Below, one piece after another: positions 18,644 to 28,147 of a stretch of 64,000 nt of DNA. Positions within the stretch are counted from its first letter, which is position 1. The number at the start of each line of letters is the position of its first letter. This DNA comes from Marinirhabdus sp050859505 (GTDB taxonomy: Bacteria; Bacteroidota; Bacteroidia; Flavobacteriales; Flavobacteriaceae): contig NZ_CP193934.1 in NCBI RefSeq assembly GCF_050859505.1, positions 3,224,001 to 3,288,000 on the forward strand. Direction: 5' to 3'. The translations under genes were made by a program, and so were the position numbers. Under the pieces are notes generated by a model. That model had not been told where the DNA came from. It ran no database searches and saw only the letters and a program-made list of their open reading frames with translations.

Positions 18644-18690
18644 TTTTTACAATCACCTGAATTTCAACATAAATTAAATAAACGAACCAA

Positions 18691-20160
18691 ATGATTTTAA
18701 AACTGTCAAAATTTAGCATCGCACTTCTTGTGCTTTTCACCTGCACGATTACGTTCATTAGCTGCGAAAAAGACGATTCCACAGACGATATGGGTATAGA
18801 CGACCCTGGTGATGACCCCAACGCAACTACGGGCAGATTTTCAGATAACATATCTTGTTCCATTATTGCAACGCCCTCTTCTCTGGGATTAAACACTACT
18901 TACACTAAATACATTAACTGTACTGGAATTCCAGTTATAGGTTCTGCTAATGTTCCTGACGAAGCATTACAAATTGCCAGTGAAACAACAGAATTTATGC
19001 TTACAGGGATCGGTTCCGTTCGTAGTAAACTAATTTCTGGTGGAGCCTATATTATTTTATTTGAAGAGGGGCTCACTCTTAATGACGTGGCAGAAAGCGG
19101 TGGGAATCAGCAAGCAACGGCAGGTGGAGTCTATCTATTTAATCCGGGCAACGGATTAAACTTTCTTATTTCTCCAGCAGTCAATCTGTTATGTGATGCA
19201 AGCAGCGGACAAGCTGAAGGTAATATCTTTGTTCACGAATTAGCGCATATGATAGATATTGGAGGAATCCGAGAATTAGATGCTTCCTTTGTTGGCACGC
19301 TATCTACAACCTTTACCAATGCACGGGCAGCTGGAAAATGGAACAATACGTATGCTGCTACCAACAAAGAAGAATATTTTGCAGAGATGGTTACTATCTG
19401 GTATGGATCTAATTGGATAGGTCGTGAGGGAGGCGATGGATTTCGAAATGAAATTGGTACAAGGGCACAATTACAAAACTACGATGCGGGTGCTTATAAT
19501 TTACTCAACAATCGTATTACTAGTTTAACCAATGTACCTGGGTGCAGAGAACCTGTAATTGATGGTGCTACAGCAAATTGCCCGAATACAGTAACAGATA
19601 TTGACGGCAATGTGTATGAGGTTGTAAATATAGGTCCCATGTGCTGGATGAAGGAAAACCTGCGGACAACACGCTATAAAAACGGTGATCCCATTGCCCA
19701 TATTCAAGGAGAGCAAGAGTGGGCTACAACGGCACAAGGAGCCTGGAGTAATTATGACAATGATCCAAATTTAGATACGTTTGGAAAATTGTACAATGGG
19801 ATAGCCGCTACAAATCCTGCTGGCTTATGTCCTGACGGCTGGCGTGTTCCCACCATTCAAGAACTTAATGACGTTATTCAATATGCTGGTGGCAATTATG
19901 CTTCGGCAGCATTAAAAGATGTCACTACTTGGACACCAGCTGGAACGAACAGTAGTGGTTTTACTGCCTTACCTGCGGGCTGGCGACACGAAACTGGGTT
20001 TTTCTCTGGTATGGGAAATAGTACTTTCTTCCTATCACAAACCATAGCTAGTTCTCAACAACGCTATGTGAAAAGCATATTCGATAATGAGGATGTTATA
20101 TTTGGTGTTGAGGTGGAGCCTACTTATGGATCTTCCTGTCGCTGTATTAAAAATGAATAG
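18691..20160 (+). CDS. Lipoprotein with zincin-like domain fused to a FISUMP domain
   Basis: 489 residues. Lipobox Cys at residue 25 (TFISCEKDD), then a ~250-residue domain with the metallopeptidase motif HELAH at 182-186 and a downstream EEYFAE (227-232) that could give the third zinc ligand, as in gluzincins. From about residue 298 a FISUMP domain follows (VTDIDGNVYEVVNIGPMCWM, CPDGWRVPT, ending SSCRCIKNE). FISUMP domains are C-type-lectin-like surface modules. I infer a surface-anchored peptidase; activity is not proven. A terminator follows at 20212-20243. Confidence 0.8.
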   Translation: MILKLSKFSIALLVLFTCTITFISCEKDDSTDDMGIDDPGDDPNATTGRFSDNISCSIIATPSSLGLNTTYTKYINCTGIPVIGSANVPDEALQIASETTEFMLTGIGSVRSKLISGGAYIILFEEGLTLNDVAESGGNQQATAGGVYLFNPGNGLNFLISPAVNLLCDASSGQAEGNIFVHELAHMIDIGGIRELDASFVGTLSTTFTNARAAGKWNNTYAATNKEEYFAEMVTIWYGSNWIGREGGDGFRNEIGTRAQLQNYDAGAYNLLNNRITSLTNVPGCREPVIDGATANCPNTVTDIDGNVYEVVNIGPMCWMKENLRTTRYKNGDPIAHIQGEQEWATTAQGAWSNYDNDPNLDTFGKLYNGIAATNPAGLCPDGWRVPTIQELNDVIQYAGGNYASAALKDVTTWTPAGTNSSGFTALPAGWRHETGFFSGMGNSTFFLSQTIASSQQRYVKSIFDNEDVIFGVEVEPTYGSSCRCIKNE

Positions 20161-20211
20161 TATTCTTAAACAATTAATTTAAACATAATTTCTAAGTAGC
20201 AGCTAGATTAA

Positions 20212-20243
20212 AGAGTCATCAATAAAATGATGGCTCTTTTTTT
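20212..20243 (+). terminator. Terminator after the lipoprotein pair
   Basis: AGAGTCATC (20212-20220) pairs with GATGGCTCT (20229-20237), one G-U pair, followed by seven T. Confidence 0.85.
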
Positions 20244-20362
20244 ATAGTTTGCAATTCTTGAATAAGGGCTGCATTTTCATTTCTACTTTACTGAAATTTG
20301 AATACCTTTAGCCAACTTATAGTCGGCAGTTGCGAATTGCAGTTGCCATTAAAAATGCTACA

Positions 20363-21643
20363 ATGAAATTTATTCCATACTGCTTACTGCTACTGCTTAC
20401 TGCAAACTTACATGCCCAAATGGATAAAAAAATCCTAAAAGACATTGAAAATATTGAATCTCAGGTAATAGACTGGCGGCATTATTTCCACGAAAATCCA
20501 GAACTATCCAACCGCGAATTCAATACCGCAAAAAAAATTGAAGAACATCTGAAGTCTCTTGGGATGGAAGTACAAACAGGGATTGCAAAAACGGGCGTTG
20601 TAGGAATTTTAAAAGGAAATAAACCTGGTAAAGTAGTTGCTCTCCGAGCCGATATTGATGCGCTACCCGTAACCGAACGCAACGATCTTACTTTCAAGAG
20701 CACTAAAACTGACACTTTTTTAGGCACCGAAACCGGGGTAATGCACGCTTGTGGTCATGATACCCACATCGCTATTTTAATGGGCGTTGCCGAAGTGCTT
20801 TCAAAAAACAAAGACAAGATAAACGGAACGATAAAATTTATCTTCCAACCAGCCGAAGAAGGCCCACCACCAGGTGAAGAAGGCGGCGCCAAACTTATGG
20901 TGAAAGAAGGCGTGCTGGAAAACCCAAAAGTAGAAGCTATCTTTGGCTTGCACATTAATTCTGGAACTCCTGTAGGAACTATTAAATATAAATCTGGTGG
21001 GATTATGGCAGCTGTGGAACGTTTTGTAGTGACCGTAAAAGGGAAACAAACGCACGGATCAGCTCCCTGGACGGGAGTAGATCCCATTTTAATTTCAGCA
21101 AAAATTATCGATGGATTTCAAACCATTATTAGTAGAGAATCACCTTTGGTGCAAGAAGCTGCAGTGATTACCGTTGGAAAAATTAGCAGTGGTCTGCGTT
21201 TTAATATTATTCCTGAAAGCGCAGAAATGATTGGTACCGTAAGAACCCTGGACCCGCAAATGCGCGAACTCATTATACGTAGAATGACCGAAATGGCACG
21301 CGATATTGCCAAGGCTTATGGCGGAGAAGCAACCATAGATTGGCAGAATAATGCTGCAGTTACCTATAACGATCCTGAACTTACCGCACAAATGTTACCT
21401 ACGCTTCAAAAAATAGCGGGAAACAACAATGTGCAAGTAATGAAAGCTTCGACAGGTGGAGAAGATTTTAGTTTCTTTCAAGAAAAGGTACCTGGATTTT
21501 ACTTCTTTGTAGGCGGAATGACCCCAGGAAACTCCGAAGCTTTCCCGCACCACACACCCGATTTTAAGATTGATGACGCAGGAATGTTATTAGGTGTAAA
21601 AACAATGACGCAGGTTGCAATAGATTATTTGAATGGAAAGTAA
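20363..21643 (+). CDS. M20 family amidohydrolase/peptidase, exported
   Basis: 426 residues from the ATG at 20363, chosen over one 33 bases earlier because it opens a clear signal peptide (MKFIPYCLLLLLTANLHAQ). M20D features: HYFHENPELSNREF near residue 40, metal ligands in HACGHDTHIA (Cys and two His), QPAEEGPP with the catalytic Glu, HGSAPW in the lid domain and a C-terminal GGEDFSFFQ. Relatives are amidohydrolases that hydrolyse N-acyl amino acids or indole-acetyl conjugates. The signal peptide implies a periplasmic enzyme. The substrate is not assigned. Confidence 0.9.
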   Translation: MKFIPYCLLLLLTANLHAQMDKKILKDIENIESQVIDWRHYFHENPELSNREFNTAKKIEEHLKSLGMEVQTGIAKTGVVGILKGNKPGKVVALRADIDALPVTERNDLTFKSTKTDTFLGTETGVMHACGHDTHIAILMGVAEVLSKNKDKINGTIKFIFQPAEEGPPPGEEGGAKLMVKEGVLENPKVEAIFGLHINSGTPVGTIKYKSGGIMAAVERFVVTVKGKQTHGSAPWTGVDPILISAKIIDGFQTIISRESPLVQEAAVITVGKISSGLRFNIIPESAEMIGTVRTLDPQMRELIIRRMTEMARDIAKAYGGEATIDWQNNAAVTYNDPELTAQMLPTLQKIAGNNNVQVMKASTGGEDFSFFQEKVPGFYFFVGGMTPGNSEAFPHHTPDFKIDDAGMLLGVKTMTQVAIDYLNGK

Positions 21644-21812
21644 TACCCTTCCGAGTTTTAGCGGTTTTGGCGTATACATTATATCATTAATAATTTCGCT
21701 AAAACCCACCTACCTTTACCCGCAGGTTAAAATTCTCCTTTTATTATAAAATTTTGAGCTGCTAAGGGAAGAAGCATTTGGGATTTGAAATTTAATTTTT
21801 GGATTATACTTT

Positions 21813-23426
21813 ATGGATAACATATTAGAATTTTTAGGAAACATTCCTTGGTGGGGATGGGTTCTTATTGTATTGGTACTTGTTGCACTGTATGATGTGC
21901 TTCAGAAAAAACATGTGATATTACACAACTTCCCTATTGTGGGGCACTTTAGGTATTTATTAGAAAAAATTGGCCCCGAATTACGGCAATATATCGTTGC
22001 CAATAACAGGGAGGAACTTCCTTTTAACCGTATAGAAAGAGGTTGGATATACGCTTCAGCAAAAAACGAAAATAACTACGAAGGTTTTGGAACGGATCGA
22101 GATATTTACGAACCTAATTATATTTTTATAAAAAATGCGTTGATGCCCTTTAGGATTACTACGGGCCATCCTAGCGCAAAGGACCCTTATTTTGTAGCGT
22201 GTGCTAAAGTAATGGGAGCGCATAGTAAACGCCGCAGGCCGTATAGACCTGCCTCTGTTATTAATGTTTCAGCAATGAGTTTTGGATCGTTATCTGCACG
22301 GGCTGTGGAATCACTCAATCGAGGGTGTCATTTGGCGCACGCCTATCACAATACAGGAGAAGGCGGATTGTCACCCTATCATAAAACAGGAGCCGATGTG
22401 GTTTTTCATTTTGGAACGGGTTATTTTGGTGTCCGGGACGACGATGGTAATTTTTCAATGGAAAAGTTGAAGAAATTAGTGGAAGAAAATCCACAAGTGA
22501 GAGCGATTGAAGTAAAACTATCTCAGGGTGCCAAGCCAGGAAAAGGAGGCGTATTACCAGGTTCTAAAATCACCCAGGAAATTGCCGATATTAGACACGT
22601 GCCTGTTGGGAAAGATGTCTTATCGCCGCCCTCCCACTCTGCTTTTACCAATGTAGAAGAAATGGTTGCCTTTATTGAAGCTATTGCCGAAAATACCGGA
22701 CTACCCGTTGGTATTAAGGCCGCCATAGGAAAGCTGGATGATTGGGAAAAATTGGCGAAACTCATGGAAGAAACAGGCAAAGGACCAGATTTTGTTACTA
22801 TTGATGGTGGTGAAGGTGGTACTGGTGCTGCGCCTCCTAGTTTTGCAGACCATATGGCCTTGCCATGGCTTTACGGTTTTTCTGAAGTCTATAAAATCTT
22901 TAAAAACCATCATCTTTGTGAACGTACTGTATTTATAGGTAGTGGTAAACTGGGCTTCCCAGCTAAGGCTGTAATGGCTTTTGCTATGGGTGTAGACTGT
23001 ATTAACGTAGCCAGAGAAGCAATGATGTCTGTTGGGTGTATTCAAGCGCAGATTTGCCATACCAATCACTGCCCAAGTGGTGTGGCCACACAAAGTAAAT
23101 GGAGACAAAGAGGTATTAATATTGACGACAAAGCAACCAGAGCCCATTTTTATTTTAAAAACTTTAGGAAAGAATTTCTTGAAATGACCCACGCTTCAGG
23201 CTATGAACATCCTTCACAATATACCATGGACGATGTAGAACTAACCGTTGGGGATCAAAACCTTATAAAAGAACTCGCAAGAGTATTTACCTATCATAAA
23301 ATTGCAGTACCCTTTACTGGGATAAAAGACATGCAAAAATGCCCCTATTTAGGGGGTGGTTATAAAATAAAAGAAGAAAAGAAAGCCGTTAAAAAGGCCA
23401 AAAAAGAAGAAGAAGTACGGTGGTAA
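21813..23426 (+). CDS. FMN-binding glutamate synthase-family protein
   Basis: 537 residues. An N-terminal membrane helix (about 12-28) precedes the large glutamate synthase alpha-subunit-like FMN domain: VINVSAMSFGSLSARAVESL near 149, GEGGLSPYH, EVKLSQGAKPGKGGVLPG, TIDGGEGGTGAAP, and the Cys-rich CIQAQICHTNHCPSGVATQ near 410. Cys residues of this kind bind an iron-sulfur cluster in GltS. It lacks the amidotransferase domain, so it is not a full GltB. It ends 4 bases before the next gene's longest frame and probably shares its transcript. Confidence 0.88.
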   Translation: MDNILEFLGNIPWWGWVLIVLVLVALYDVLQKKHVILHNFPIVGHFRYLLEKIGPELRQYIVANNREELPFNRIERGWIYASAKNENNYEGFGTDRDIYEPNYIFIKNALMPFRITTGHPSAKDPYFVACAKVMGAHSKRRRPYRPASVINVSAMSFGSLSARAVESLNRGCHLAHAYHNTGEGGLSPYHKTGADVVFHFGTGYFGVRDDDGNFSMEKLKKLVEENPQVRAIEVKLSQGAKPGKGGVLPGSKITQEIADIRHVPVGKDVLSPPSHSAFTNVEEMVAFIEAIAENTGLPVGIKAAIGKLDDWEKLAKLMEETGKGPDFVTIDGGEGGTGAAPPSFADHMALPWLYGFSEVYKIFKNHHLCERTVFIGSGKLGFPAKAVMAFAMGVDCINVAREAMMSVGCIQAQICHTNHCPSGVATQSKWRQRGINIDDKATRAHFYFKNFRKEFLEMTHASGYEHPSQYTMDDVELTVGDQNLIKELARVFTYHKIAVPFTGIKDMQKCPYLGGGYKIKEEKKAVKKAKKEEEVRW

Positions 23427-23475
23427 ATTTGTGGCATCGTTGCAAAGCGATTATGTTTGTATAAAAATAGTAGTA

Positions 23476-24000
23476 ATGGAAGAAATGTCTCAAGTGTTAC
23501 AATATGTTGCCTACTTATTACCCGCCATTGTGGTAGGGATAGTATCCTATTTCTTTTTTAGAGGACATACCAAAAATGAAGAAGGACGACGCAGGTATTT
23601 AATTCAGAAAGAAGCGCAGAATAAGATATTACCCACTCGGCTTCAGTCTTATGAACGGCTCACACTATTGCTAGAACGCATAGATCCTAACAATTTATTA
23701 ATACGCATAAAACCCTTTGCAGATGACGTTGAAAAATATGAAAAATTACTCATAGACAACATTGAAAAAGAATTTGAGCACAATGTAACACAACAAATTT
23801 ATGTGTCTCCAGAATGTTGGAATCTAATTAGCGCAGCAAAAAATGCTACCATTCATCTTATAAGACAAGGTGCCATGCACGAAAAAGAAAATGGTGCAGA
23901 TTCGTTACGAGAATACCTATTACGCCATTTTATGGAAGAAATTACCCCGTCACAAAAAGCTATGGCATACGTAAAAAAAGAAGTTGCCGAATTATTCTAG
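23476..24000 (+). CDS. Conserved membrane-anchored protein of unknown function
   Basis: 174 residues from ATG 23476; the frame stays open to 23431, but the conserved part starts MEEMSQVLQYVAYLLPAIV. One N-terminal membrane helix (about 8-28) is followed by a long charged helical region (EGRRRYLIQKEAQNKI) and a globular cytoplasmic part. Proteins of this shape are widespread single-copy genes in Flavobacteriia, with no known role. It follows the glutamate synthase-like gene closely and overlaps the 3' end of the convergent response regulator gene by 4 bases. Confidence 0.75.
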   Translation: MEEMSQVLQYVAYLLPAIVVGIVSYFFFRGHTKNEEGRRRYLIQKEAQNKILPTRLQSYERLTLLLERIDPNNLLIRIKPFADDVEKYEKLLIDNIEKEFEHNVTQQIYVSPECWNLISAAKNATIHLIRQGAMHEKENGADSLREYLLRHFMEEITPSQKAMAYVKKEVAELF

Positions 24001-24632
24001 GGTTTAAACAAACCATTCCTTATCGCAAAAAGAACGAGACCTATTCGGTTTCTAATTTCTAATTTATCGTAGATGGAGTCGCGATAGCCCTCGACTGTTT
24101 TAGGACTTAGAAACATTTTATCTGCAATTTCTTTATAGGTCATTTCGGTACAAGCATATTGCAAAAATTCTTTCTCTCTTTCTTTTAGACAAATTTCATC
24201 TGCTTGCTTGTGCAAGGAACTCACTAGCAATTTACTTACCGTATTGGTATGATAATAGCCTTTCTCAATTACCTGGAGTAACGCTTCTTTTAAAATAGAG
24301 CGCTTGGTGTCTTTCATAAGATAGCCCTTTGCTCCTGCTCGTAACATTTTTAAAATGGTATCCTCATTTTCTTCTACAGACAGCGCCAAAACCTTGACTT
24401 GAGGGTATTCTTTTGATAAAATTCCGGTGGTTTCTATGCCGTTTAATACCGGCATATTTATGTCCATAAGCACTATATCGGGGATGTTGGCTGGGTTTTT
24501 AAGTTTATTTAAAAGTTCCTGTCCATTTTTACACAGGTAACGCACTTCAAATTCATCAAAATCCTTCACCAATCCTCCAATGGCTTGCAGCAATAACGTG
24601 TGGTCGTCTACTACAACAATTGAATGTTTCAT
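23997..24632 (-). CDS. NarL/FixJ-type response regulator
   Basis: 211 residues: a receiver domain with VVVDDH at the start, phospho-acceptor D57 in DIVLMDINMP and the conserved Lys in KGYLMKDTK. A LuxR-type helix-turn-helix spans about 148-209 (EMTYKEIADKMFLSPKTVEG). It would act as a DNA-binding transcription factor switched by the sensor kinase encoded just upstream on the same strand (24715-25485, 82-base gap). Target genes are unknown. Confidence 0.92.
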   Translation of the reverse strand: MKHSIVVVDDHTLLLQAIGGLVKDFDEFEVRYLCKNGQELLNKLKNPANIPDIVLMDINMPVLNGIETTGILSKEYPQVKVLALSVEENEDTILKMLRAGAKGYLMKDTKRSILKEALLQVIEKGYYHTNTVSKLLVSSLHKQADEICLKEREKEFLQYACTEMTYKEIADKMFLSPKTVEGYRDSIYDKLEIRNRIGLVLFAIRNGLFKP

Positions 24633-24714
24633 AATTTTAGTTATTAGGTTGTTTTATACTAAATTTTATAATCAAATACTCGTAAACTGCTTAATGCTGA
24701 TGGAATTTTAAAGT

Positions 24715-25485
24715 TTACGTATACAACAATCGCAGGGCAGTCCCTTCATTTGGCATAGAAGAAATTTTAAAATCTGCGCCAATTACCTTTGCCCTATTGG
24801 TCATATTTTTTATTCCTATTCCAGAATAATCTATTTCGTCCTGAAAACCGATACCATTGTCCTGGGCATTAATTAGCAATTCATTTTCGGTATAGGTTAA
24901 CGATACGTCCAACGTGGTGGCTTTTGAATGTTTGATGGTATTGGAAAAGAACTCTTGTAAGATCCTAAATACAATGATTTCTTTATCCGAACCTATTGAA
25001 AAAGAAGACCCTATTATATGATAGGTAGCTTTAATAAAATCCATCCTGTTAAAACGCTCCATTTCAAGTCGTACTGCTTCAGGAAGACTTAAGTTTTTTA
25101 TTGCTTCCGGGTTAATAAGTTTTGATAGCATTCGTATTTCACTTATAGCCTTTCCTATCGTTTTAGAAGCTTCATCTATAGTTTCAGGCTTTTCCTTTGT
25201 GAGTTGTACTTGTATTTTTGCCAGCGTCATGAGTTGCCCAATGTTGTCATGTAGCTCCCAACTTATATTTCGCAAGGTTTCTTCACGAATCTCTATTTGG
25301 ATCTCAGAAAGTTCTCTTTCATACGCTTCCTTTGTAATTTGTTGCTCCAACAAAAACTTGTTTTTACGGCGTACAAAAACGGTAATTAACGTAATAATTA
25401 TAGCTACGAGAACCAATAATATTACTACCGATATGAGTGCAACTATTTCTTCTCTCTGGTCCATAAAAATCCTGTAATAAAACAA
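24715..25485 (-). CDS. Membrane sensor histidine kinase (NarX/DesK-like)
   Basis: 256 residues: one membrane helix (about 13-38), a coiled segment, the HisKA_3 dimerisation box with H79 in ISWELHDNIGQLMTLAK, and a HATPase domain with NAQDNGIGF and GIGIKNMTNRA. There is no separate input domain, so the signal may come through the membrane helix or from the adjoining membrane protein, whose gene overlaps this one by 43 bases. That overlap implies translational coupling. Cognate regulator: 23997-24632. Confidence 0.9.
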   Translation of the reverse strand: MFYYRIFMDQREEIVALISVVILLVLVAIIITLITVFVRRKNKFLLEQQITKEAYERELSEIQIEIREETLRNISWELHDNIGQLMTLAKIQVQLTKEKPETIDEASKTIGKAISEIRMLSKLINPEAIKNLSLPEAVRLEMERFNRMDFIKATYHIIGSSFSIGSDKEIIVFRILQEFFSNTIKHSKATTLDVSLTYTENELLINAQDNGIGFQDEIDYSGIGIKNMTNRAKVIGADFKISSMPNEGTALRLLYT

Positions 25486-26099
25486 GTGTTCATAATAATT
25501 ACTAAAAGCAAATGAACCGTTATTAGTATCATAAATGGATTCTCTGCATCACTATCAAAAAAATGTCTTGTGACTTTAATTGGAATATAGCCTACGTAAA
25601 ACAATAATAAGCCAATACTTACCCAAAACAAAAGATCCCTTTTAACGATTAAGATTTGTGGCGTGAATAAAATTTCAATGAAATATAAAATAATACAAAA
25701 TATTAAAACGCAAGCTCCAACAATATAGGCCAGCAGTTGTGGGTCATATAAAAATGATTCATAAAATAGATTTATAATACTAGCCAACACAAAACATACA
25801 GAGGCAAATGCAATATATTTTTTATACTGTTTTCTTTGTGCGTTTTTATAAAAAACGAAATAGAAGTACAGAAAAAATATCATATTATATAAATTATATT
25901 GCACTACATTGGTGTAAAATTTTTCGTGTATATACTCTGCAAACACTTCATTCAAAAACACATACAACAGCAACCAAGGAAAAAAACGAAGATAGGTATG
26001 GCTGTACTTTTTGTAAAATATAAAAGCAAGAAATACGGCGATTCCATAGGAAGAAAAAACACCGTATTCAAGAATTGTATGTTGTATTGAATTGTCCAA
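25443..26099 (-). CDS. Multi-spanning membrane protein of unknown function, coupled to the sensor kinase
   Basis: 218 residues with about seven hydrophobic helices (near 14-30, 38-55, 68-86, 95-112, 122-146, 158-176, 190-212), few polar segments and a basic end (WTREKK). No known family was recognised. Its 3' end overlaps the start of the histidine kinase gene by 43 bases and it is preceded by a lipoprotein gene 13 bases upstream. I infer that it is part of the signal-input module of this two-component system, much as 7TM sensor domains are. Confidence 0.7.
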   Translation of the reverse strand: MDNSIQHTILEYGVFSSYGIAVFLAFIFYKKYSHTYLRFFPWLLLYVFLNEVFAEYIHEKFYTNVVQYNLYNMIFFLYFYFVFYKNAQRKQYKKYIAFASVCFVLASIINLFYESFLYDPQLLAYIVGACVLIFCIILYFIEILFTPQILIVKRDLLFWVSIGLLLFYVGYIPIKVTRHFFDSDAENPFMILITVHLLLVIIMNTCFITGFLWTREKK

Positions 26100-26112
26100 A
26101 GTACCGTATTAT

Positions 26113-26856
26113 CTAGTCATCAAAATCGGTTTCCTGATCTGGTGGTGGTGGCCTAAGGTTTATTTCGTTTAAAATTAAACTAACATCACTACCAATTTGA
26201 ACCGGACTTGCTATTCCTGTAACTGGGTTTATAAAAAGCAATTGCGGTTTCATACTCCCCACATAGTTTCCTTTTTGCAAGGCTCCTATCTGCTTAGGAG
26301 TATCCGTTCCTTCATTTTGGTCTTGAATAGGGATAGGCTGCTCTTGTAACCAATCTTTAACCGATACAATGGTTCTACCTCCATCGTCTGTTGTACGAGT
26401 TATAAATCCTTGTTGTTTTCCATCAATTTCGGTAGTGGGTACTAAAATAAAAGAATTTTGACGTGGATATTTCACCGGGGTACCGTTATCGAACGAAGCT
26501 GCATCTGGATAATTCGTAAAATAAAATCGAAGCCCTCCAATTTTCACCTTCGCTAAGGCAGCTTCAGACTCAATAAAAGCCATGTAGTTTTTTACAGTCT
26601 CATAATCATACTCCCCATAACGCGTGGGATGGAATTCCTGAGTACTATCTACTTTTTCTTCAAAACTTTTAATGATAGGTACCCGCCTATCGCTGTAGGA
26701 ATCAAACATTTGCTTTGCCTGCGCTACCGGTATTATTTGAGCTGGTGGTTGGGTAGCAGGAGGTTTAGGGTCTATGTGCTCTTCACAGGCTATTACCAGG
26801 GAAAACAGGGCTACTAGCCAAGCACTTCGTACTACAAATTTTACAAATTTTTTCAT
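26113..26856 (-). CDS. Lipoprotein of unknown function, first gene of the two-component operon
   Basis: 247 residues. A lipoprotein signal with Cys near residue 24 (ALFSLVIACEEHIDPKPP) is followed by a proline-rich linker (PPATQPPAQIIP). The mature region (FDSYSDRRVPIIKSFE; YDYETVKNYMAFIE) is helical and has no recognised catalytic motif. It is the first of four tightly spaced minus-strand genes (lipoprotein, membrane protein, kinase, regulator), so it may be an envelope partner of the sensor; this is inference. Confidence 0.72.
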   Translation of the reverse strand: MKKFVKFVVRSAWLVALFSLVIACEEHIDPKPPATQPPAQIIPVAQAKQMFDSYSDRRVPIIKSFEEKVDSTQEFHPTRYGEYDYETVKNYMAFIESEAALAKVKIGGLRFYFTNYPDAASFDNGTPVKYPRQNSFILVPTTEIDGKQQGFITRTTDDGGRTIVSVKDWLQEQPIPIQDQNEGTDTPKQIGALQKGNYVGSMKPQLLFINPVTGIASPVQIGSDVSLILNEINLRPPPPDQETDFDD

Positions 26857-27028
26857 AAGTTCAATGTATTAGTTTCCATAAAGTTACAGTAAATATGTTT
26901 ACAAACTGAAGGAAAGAAATACCTTGAAAAAACAATACACTTGATTTACAAGTAATTAAGGGGCTATACACATTAAAATTGGAGTAAATCACCCCAGGAA
27001 AAAAGGGTTTTTCCCCCCACTGAAAAGA

Positions 27029-27949
27029 TCATTCTGTAGCCTCTTCTATTTTAATTTCATTTAATTGCTTGTTTTTCATCTGGGCATATTTGAAGCCTTG
27101 TTCCCACCAAAGAGACATATCCTTCTTGTTAAAGACCAAAGAGTTGGTGGTAAGCACCGTGGGTGTGTAGTAGAGATTTATAATCGCATTTTTATTAGCA
27201 GCTACAAATTTCCCAATCCGGATATTCTGTTTTTCTACCCTATCCAACATATACCCATGGATTGAGGTTAAAAGTGAAAAAACATTTCGTACGGGTAATC
27301 TGTTATAATAGGTTACATCGGTTTCTAAAATAATAACATCCACTTCGGTAGCACCCCTATTTAGGGCTTCTTCAATGGGGACCATACTTCCAAAACCGCC
27401 ATCTGCATATTCGCAACCTTCTTTTTTTACCAAACTCATAAAAGGCACATAGTTGCAGGAAATCCAGATCCAATCCAGGAAATCTTTATAGTTGAAGTCG
27501 TTTATAGATTTGTATTCAACCTGATTTAAGGATAGATTGGACACTGTGACCACAATTTCTTTAGGACCTTGTTTTAGCTGGTTAAATTCTTCTTCGGTAA
27601 GGGTTTTTTCAATAAGCTTGCGGAGGTTATGGCTTTCGCCGAAGGTTTTACTGCCCTTCATAAAATTTTTCAGCACATTAAAGTGGTTAATGGCGATCTC
27701 TTTTCCGCCGTATTTGGTCTTTTTTATCACAAAAGGACAAGCGCTAAAAATACTCTCTTGATTCACCGAAGTATATACTTCTTTTATTTTTTCAACCTTA
27801 TGCAGCGCTAAGTGAGAAATTAATAAACTACCTGTGCTGGTACCCACAAAAAGATCGTACTCCTGGCGAAGATCTTCCAACAGGTATTGCGCCACGCCCC
27901 CTGCAAAAGCGCCTTTACTGCCTCCTCCCGAAATTACTAATGCTTTCAT
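27029..27949 (-). CDS. Patatin-like phospholipase
   Basis: 306 residues. The oxyanion motif GGGSKGAFAGG lies at 8-18, the nucleophile elbow GTSTGS near 38-43 and the catalytic Asp in YADGGFGSM near 176-184, a complete Ser-Asp dyad. No signal peptide or membrane helix is seen, so a cytoplasmic acyl hydrolase acting on phospholipid is likely. It stands alone; flanking spacers carry short repeats but no other gene. Confidence 0.88.
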   Translation of the reverse strand: MKALVISGGGSKGAFAGGVAQYLLEDLRQEYDLFVGTSTGSLLISHLALHKVEKIKEVYTSVNQESIFSACPFVIKKTKYGGKEIAINHFNVLKNFMKGSKTFGESHNLRKLIEKTLTEEEFNQLKQGPKEIVVTVSNLSLNQVEYKSINDFNYKDFLDWIWISCNYVPFMSLVKKEGCEYADGGFGSMVPIEEALNRGATEVDVIILETDVTYYNRLPVRNVFSLLTSIHGYMLDRVEKQNIRIGKFVAANKNAIINLYYTPTVLTTNSLVFNKKDMSLWWEQGFKYAQMKNKQLNEIKIEEATE

Positions 27950-28019
27950 GGTTTGTAGTTTATAGTTTATTAAGAAAGGGTTCGCTGTATCAAGCGCTCC
28001 GCTATGGTTAACCCTTCCG

Positions 28020-28110
28020 GTTCCCTTCGGCGAACCACCTTCCTTTTCTTGGGAAGGAGCCCTTGTGCTGTTTTATTTAGAAACTTGGTTCTTGGTTCTT
28101 GGTTCTTCAA
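28020..28110. repeat. Inverted repeats and (CTTGGTT)n tandem repeat
   Basis: The spacer holds CCTTCC...GGAAGG and GGTTCCCTTCGGCGAACC type inverted repeats (about 28020-28060) and three copies of CTTGGTT near 28084-28108. Similar GC-rich palindromes are frequent between flavobacterial genes. Confidence 0.5.
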
Positions 28111-28147
28111 AGTTAAAAAAACTTAGTAAGCCCTCCCTTCCAACGCA

